Positions 61,976 through 64,000 of a stretch of DNA of 64,000 nt are shown here, in pieces. The DNA comes from an uncultured Lachnospiraceae bacterium (GTDB lineage: Bacteria; Bacillota; Clostridia; Lachnospirales; Lachnospiraceae). A program made the position numbers and the translations under genes. The notes under the pieces were generated by a model, which saw only the letters and a program-made list of their open reading frames with translations, made no database searches and had not been told where the DNA came from. Within the stretch, counting starts at the first letter, position 1. Each line of letters begins with the position of its first letter. The DNA is taken from NCBI GenBank assembly GCA_946403625.1, contig CAMJAP010000004.1, forward strand, positions 1-64,000. Reading direction: 5' to 3'.

Positions 61976-63364
61976 TCACAGGGTATCGATATCCACCAGT
62001 TCCAGATAATCCATATTGCGGGCAGCGGCTTTTAATTCTTCCGAAAAATGTCCCGCCGTAAACAGATATACATGATCCGGAGAAAGTTTCGCATCTTCCA
62101 CGACTTTCAGATCCTTTTCCAGATCTGCCAACCCGATCTCTTCATGTTCCCAATCGCAGAAGGACAGTATGTTGTTTTCGTCCGCATCCTGCATGATCAG
62201 ATCAATGGTACCGTTCTTTCCCTGCCATTCTCCGGACTGGGTCGCACGGATCGGCAACATATTCCGCTGGTTCATCAGCTCCAGATACTCTCCGCAGACT
62301 TTGCGGAAATTGGACTGATGAAATGTCTTCATGGAACCTGCGATCACCTGTTCAAAATATTCCTCCGGAGTCATCCGCTCCAGCCAGCTCATACGGCCGA
62401 ATACAAAACGGTAATAAAACTCCAGATAACGCAGGGTGATGCGATACACACCCTTCTTTGCATTTATGGTAGATGCATTTTCGTACGGGAAAACTTTTTC
62501 CACCAGTTCGCGTTCCATCAGGTTCTTTAAATACACACTGATCTTGGCACGCGAAAACCCGGTACGAATATGCAGATCATTCAGTTTGTTATATCCCTGC
62601 GCAAGACAATGCAGGATGGCACTGTATACATTCAGTTCCCGCAGATCTCTTGCCACGATGAGCTCGCCTTCTTCCCGAAGCGGGGCACCGTTTTTCAGGA
62701 TCACATTTTGGATATTTTCTTTTAATCCCTTGCTTGCATAAAAGCATTCCCAATAGGCCGGAATACCGCCCAGCACACTGAAGATCTCCATGCACTGTCT
62801 GGTATTGCAGTCCTTGAAATAATTGACGCAATCCATAAAGCCCATCTCGGGCACTTTCAAAAATCCGCCGATTCCCAGAGCCAGACCACCGATCCTCGGC
62901 ACCAGATCCGTCTCCACAAAACTGTTGGACGACGAAAGCAACACGATCATGCAGGGTTTCTGTGCTGTCTTTACATACTGGGTGGCTGCTTCCATAAAGC
63001 CCTTGGAATACTTAACGATATTCTGAAACTCATCGACTACCAGCAGCAGCTTATCACCGTTCGACTGTGCTCCGATCGTCTCAAAGATCTGCGCAAATCC
63101 CGCTTGACCGTCCCGGTCATCATTTTGTATTTCCGTTCCCAGCTCGTAATTCCATAGCAACAGCTGTTCTTTTTCCGAGCATGCTCTTGCGGCGTAATAA
63201 TGAAAATTCGATCCGACAGTCAACTTTTCGGTGTTTTCTGCGAATCGAAATAACAGGCTGGTTTTGCCCACGCCCTTGTGACCATAAACCACCAAAATCT
63301 GACTGCCTTCTTTGTGAAAGCAGTCAGACAAATAATTCAGTTCTTTTTTTCTTCCGACAAACAT
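61976..63364 (-). CDS. AAA ATPase of the archaeal-type ATPase/DUF234 family
   Basis: A 462-residue STAND-like ATPase. Walker A is GHKGVGKTSLLF (near residue 28-39) and Walker B is LLLVVDEFQN. A lid and winged-helix region follow (HIRTGFSRAKISVYLKNLMERELV, about 265-290), then the C-terminal DUF234-like nuclease-fold domain (about 335-455) with GTIDLIMQDADENNILSFCDW. Such proteins are widespread, sometimes linked to mobile elements or defence, and their role is unknown. The ATG is one base after the asd stop, so translation follows asd; the neighbours otherwise give no clue. Confidence 0.85.
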   Translation of the reverse strand: MFVGRKKELNYLSDCFHKEGSQILVVYGHKGVGKTSLLFRFAENTEKLTVGSNFHYYAARACSEKEQLLLWNYELGTEIQNDDRDGQAGFAQIFETIGAQSNGDKLLLVVDEFQNIVKYSKGFMEAATQYVKTAQKPCMIVLLSSSNSFVETDLVPRIGGLALGIGGFLKVPEMGFMDCVNYFKDCNTRQCMEIFSVLGGIPAYWECFYASKGLKENIQNVILKNGAPLREEGELIVARDLRELNVYSAILHCLAQGYNKLNDLHIRTGFSRAKISVYLKNLMERELVEKVFPYENASTINAKKGVYRITLRYLEFYYRFVFGRMSWLERMTPEEYFEQVIAGSMKTFHQSNFRKVCGEYLELMNQRNMLPIRATQSGEWQGKNGTIDLIMQDADENNILSFCDWEHEEIGLADLEKDLKVVEDAKLSPDHVYLFTAGHFSEELKAAARNMDYLELVDIDTL

Positions 63365-63365
63365 C

Positions 63366-64000
63366 TTACTTCTCTTTGATGTAGTCCATTGCCTTCAGAA
63401 GTTCAGCACATTCTACCGCACCACCTGCAGCACCACGCAGAGTGTTGTGGGAAAGACCTACGAACTTCCAGTCGTAAACGGTATCCTCACGCAGACGGCC
63501 TACGGATACGCCCATACCGTTCTCGTAGTTTACATCCAAAGCTACCTGCGGACGATTGTCCTCTTCCAGGTACTGGATGAACTGCTTCGGAGCGCTCGGC
63601 AACTGCAGTTTCTGCGGTTCGCCGGAGAAGTTCACCAGTTTCTCGATCAGCTGCTCTTTAGTTGCCTTCTGGCGGAACTTTACAAATACAGCTGCAGTAT
63701 GACCGTTCAGTACCGGTACACGGATGCACTGGCAAGTGATGATCGGGCTCTGTGCCGGAACGATCACGCCATTCTCGATCTTACCCCAGATACGCAGCGG
63801 CTCCTTCTCGGACTTTTCTTCCTCACCACCGATGTACGGGATGATGTTGCCAACCATTTCCGGCCAATCCTTAAAGGTCTTACCTGCACCGGAGATTGCC
63901 TGATATGTAGTAGCAACTACTTCGTACGGCTCAAATTCTTTCCAAGCAGTAAGAACCGGTGCGTAGCTCTGGATGGAGCAGTTCGGCTTTACTGCGATGA
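63366..64000 (-). CDS. asd: Aspartate-semialdehyde dehydrogenase, C-terminal part (start lies beyond the window)
   Basis: A frame of more than 210 codons enters from the right edge. The active-site cysteine region reads IAVKPNCSIQSY, followed by AISGAGKTFKDWPEM and the NGHTAAVFVKF and VGRLREDTVYDWKF elements of the archaeal/clostridial-type enzyme. It reduces aspartyl phosphate to the semialdehyde for lysine, threonine and methionine synthesis. Only the 3' half is present. The stop is at 63366-63368, one base before the AAA ATPase start. Confidence 0.93.
   Translation of the reverse strand, partial: IAVKPNCSIQSYAPVLTAWKEFEPYEVVATTYQAISGAGKTFKDWPEMVGNIIPYIGGEEEKSEKEPLRIWGKIENGVIVPAQSPIITCQCIRVPVLNGHTAAVFVKFRQKATKEQLIEKLVNFSGEPQKLQLPSAPKQFIQYLEEDNRPQVALDVNYENGMGVSVGRLREDTVYDWKFVGLSHNTLRGAAGGAVECAELLKAMDYIKEK

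Overview
The window looks like chromosomal core DNA of a Gram-positive Clostridia bacterium, most likely a Lachnospiraceae member. The signs are the secG-rnr-smpB-ssrA block, clostridial-type leuC/leuD, a Gx transporter next to a NusG domain II protein, a BMP-type nucleoside transporter operon, SigA-like promoters, strong GGAGG ribosome sites and many lipobox lipoproteins. The family assignment is inference. A CheV homologue suggests a motile or chemotactic relative. Almost every gene is on the minus strand; the one supported plus-strand gene is a small lipoprotein at 57306-57782. No insertion sequence, prophage, CRISPR array or tRNA gene was recognised, and no gene-free stretch exceeds 300 bases.

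Region by region, read right to left because of the strand. 64000-57800: 3' part of asd, a DUF234-like AAA ATPase, topB, an unknown gene, an HD-domain protein and a CmpB-like membrane protein. 57300-48000: branched-chain amino acid genes (ilvB, ilvN, an acyltransferase, a second ACT-domain subunit, ilvC), a degenerate chemoreceptor-like protein, leuC-leuD, then NusG-II and Gx genes. 47900-38600: ruvA-ruvB, zapA, a U32 peptidase, a fused FtsW/RodA-penicillin-binding protein and an unknown membrane protein. 38600-35000: secG, rnr, smpB and tmRNA, the trans-translation and RNA quality-control block. 34900-29000: nucleoside ABC importer and xpt (purine salvage), then nrdR. 28400-23600: an unknown membrane protein, a two-component system, a lipoprotein and cheV. 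23600-17000: a 928-residue acidic repeat protein followed by hisH, hisF, ung, rluF and murI. 16900-7000: an M18 aminopeptidase, a lipoprotein and an oligopeptide ABC importer (binding protein, two permeases, ATPase D) whose last gene (ATPase F) is separated by an unrelated lipoprotein. 7000-1: a membrane protein, a PPP-type phosphatase, a class III adenylate cyclase with a large extracellular sensor, a lipoprotein, a SMI1/KNR4 immunity-like protein with a partner, and the first codons of a histidine phosphatase.

The most interesting item is the 928-residue protein. Its cytoplasmic part carries five near-identical copies, plus one diverged copy, of a helix motif resembling the N-terminal CheY-binding segment of FliM/FliY (LSQ-E-EIDALL type). 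It has one membrane segment and an extracellular domain, and is encoded next to cheV. This suggests a multivalent membrane anchor for a phosphorylated CheY-like or CheV-like partner. Other leads are the FtsW-PBP fusion, the degenerate receptor between ilvC and leuC, an apparent A5/A6 frameshift in the HD gene, the ilvB promoter lying inside the divergent lipoprotein gene, and a LexA-like box in the ruvAB promoter.
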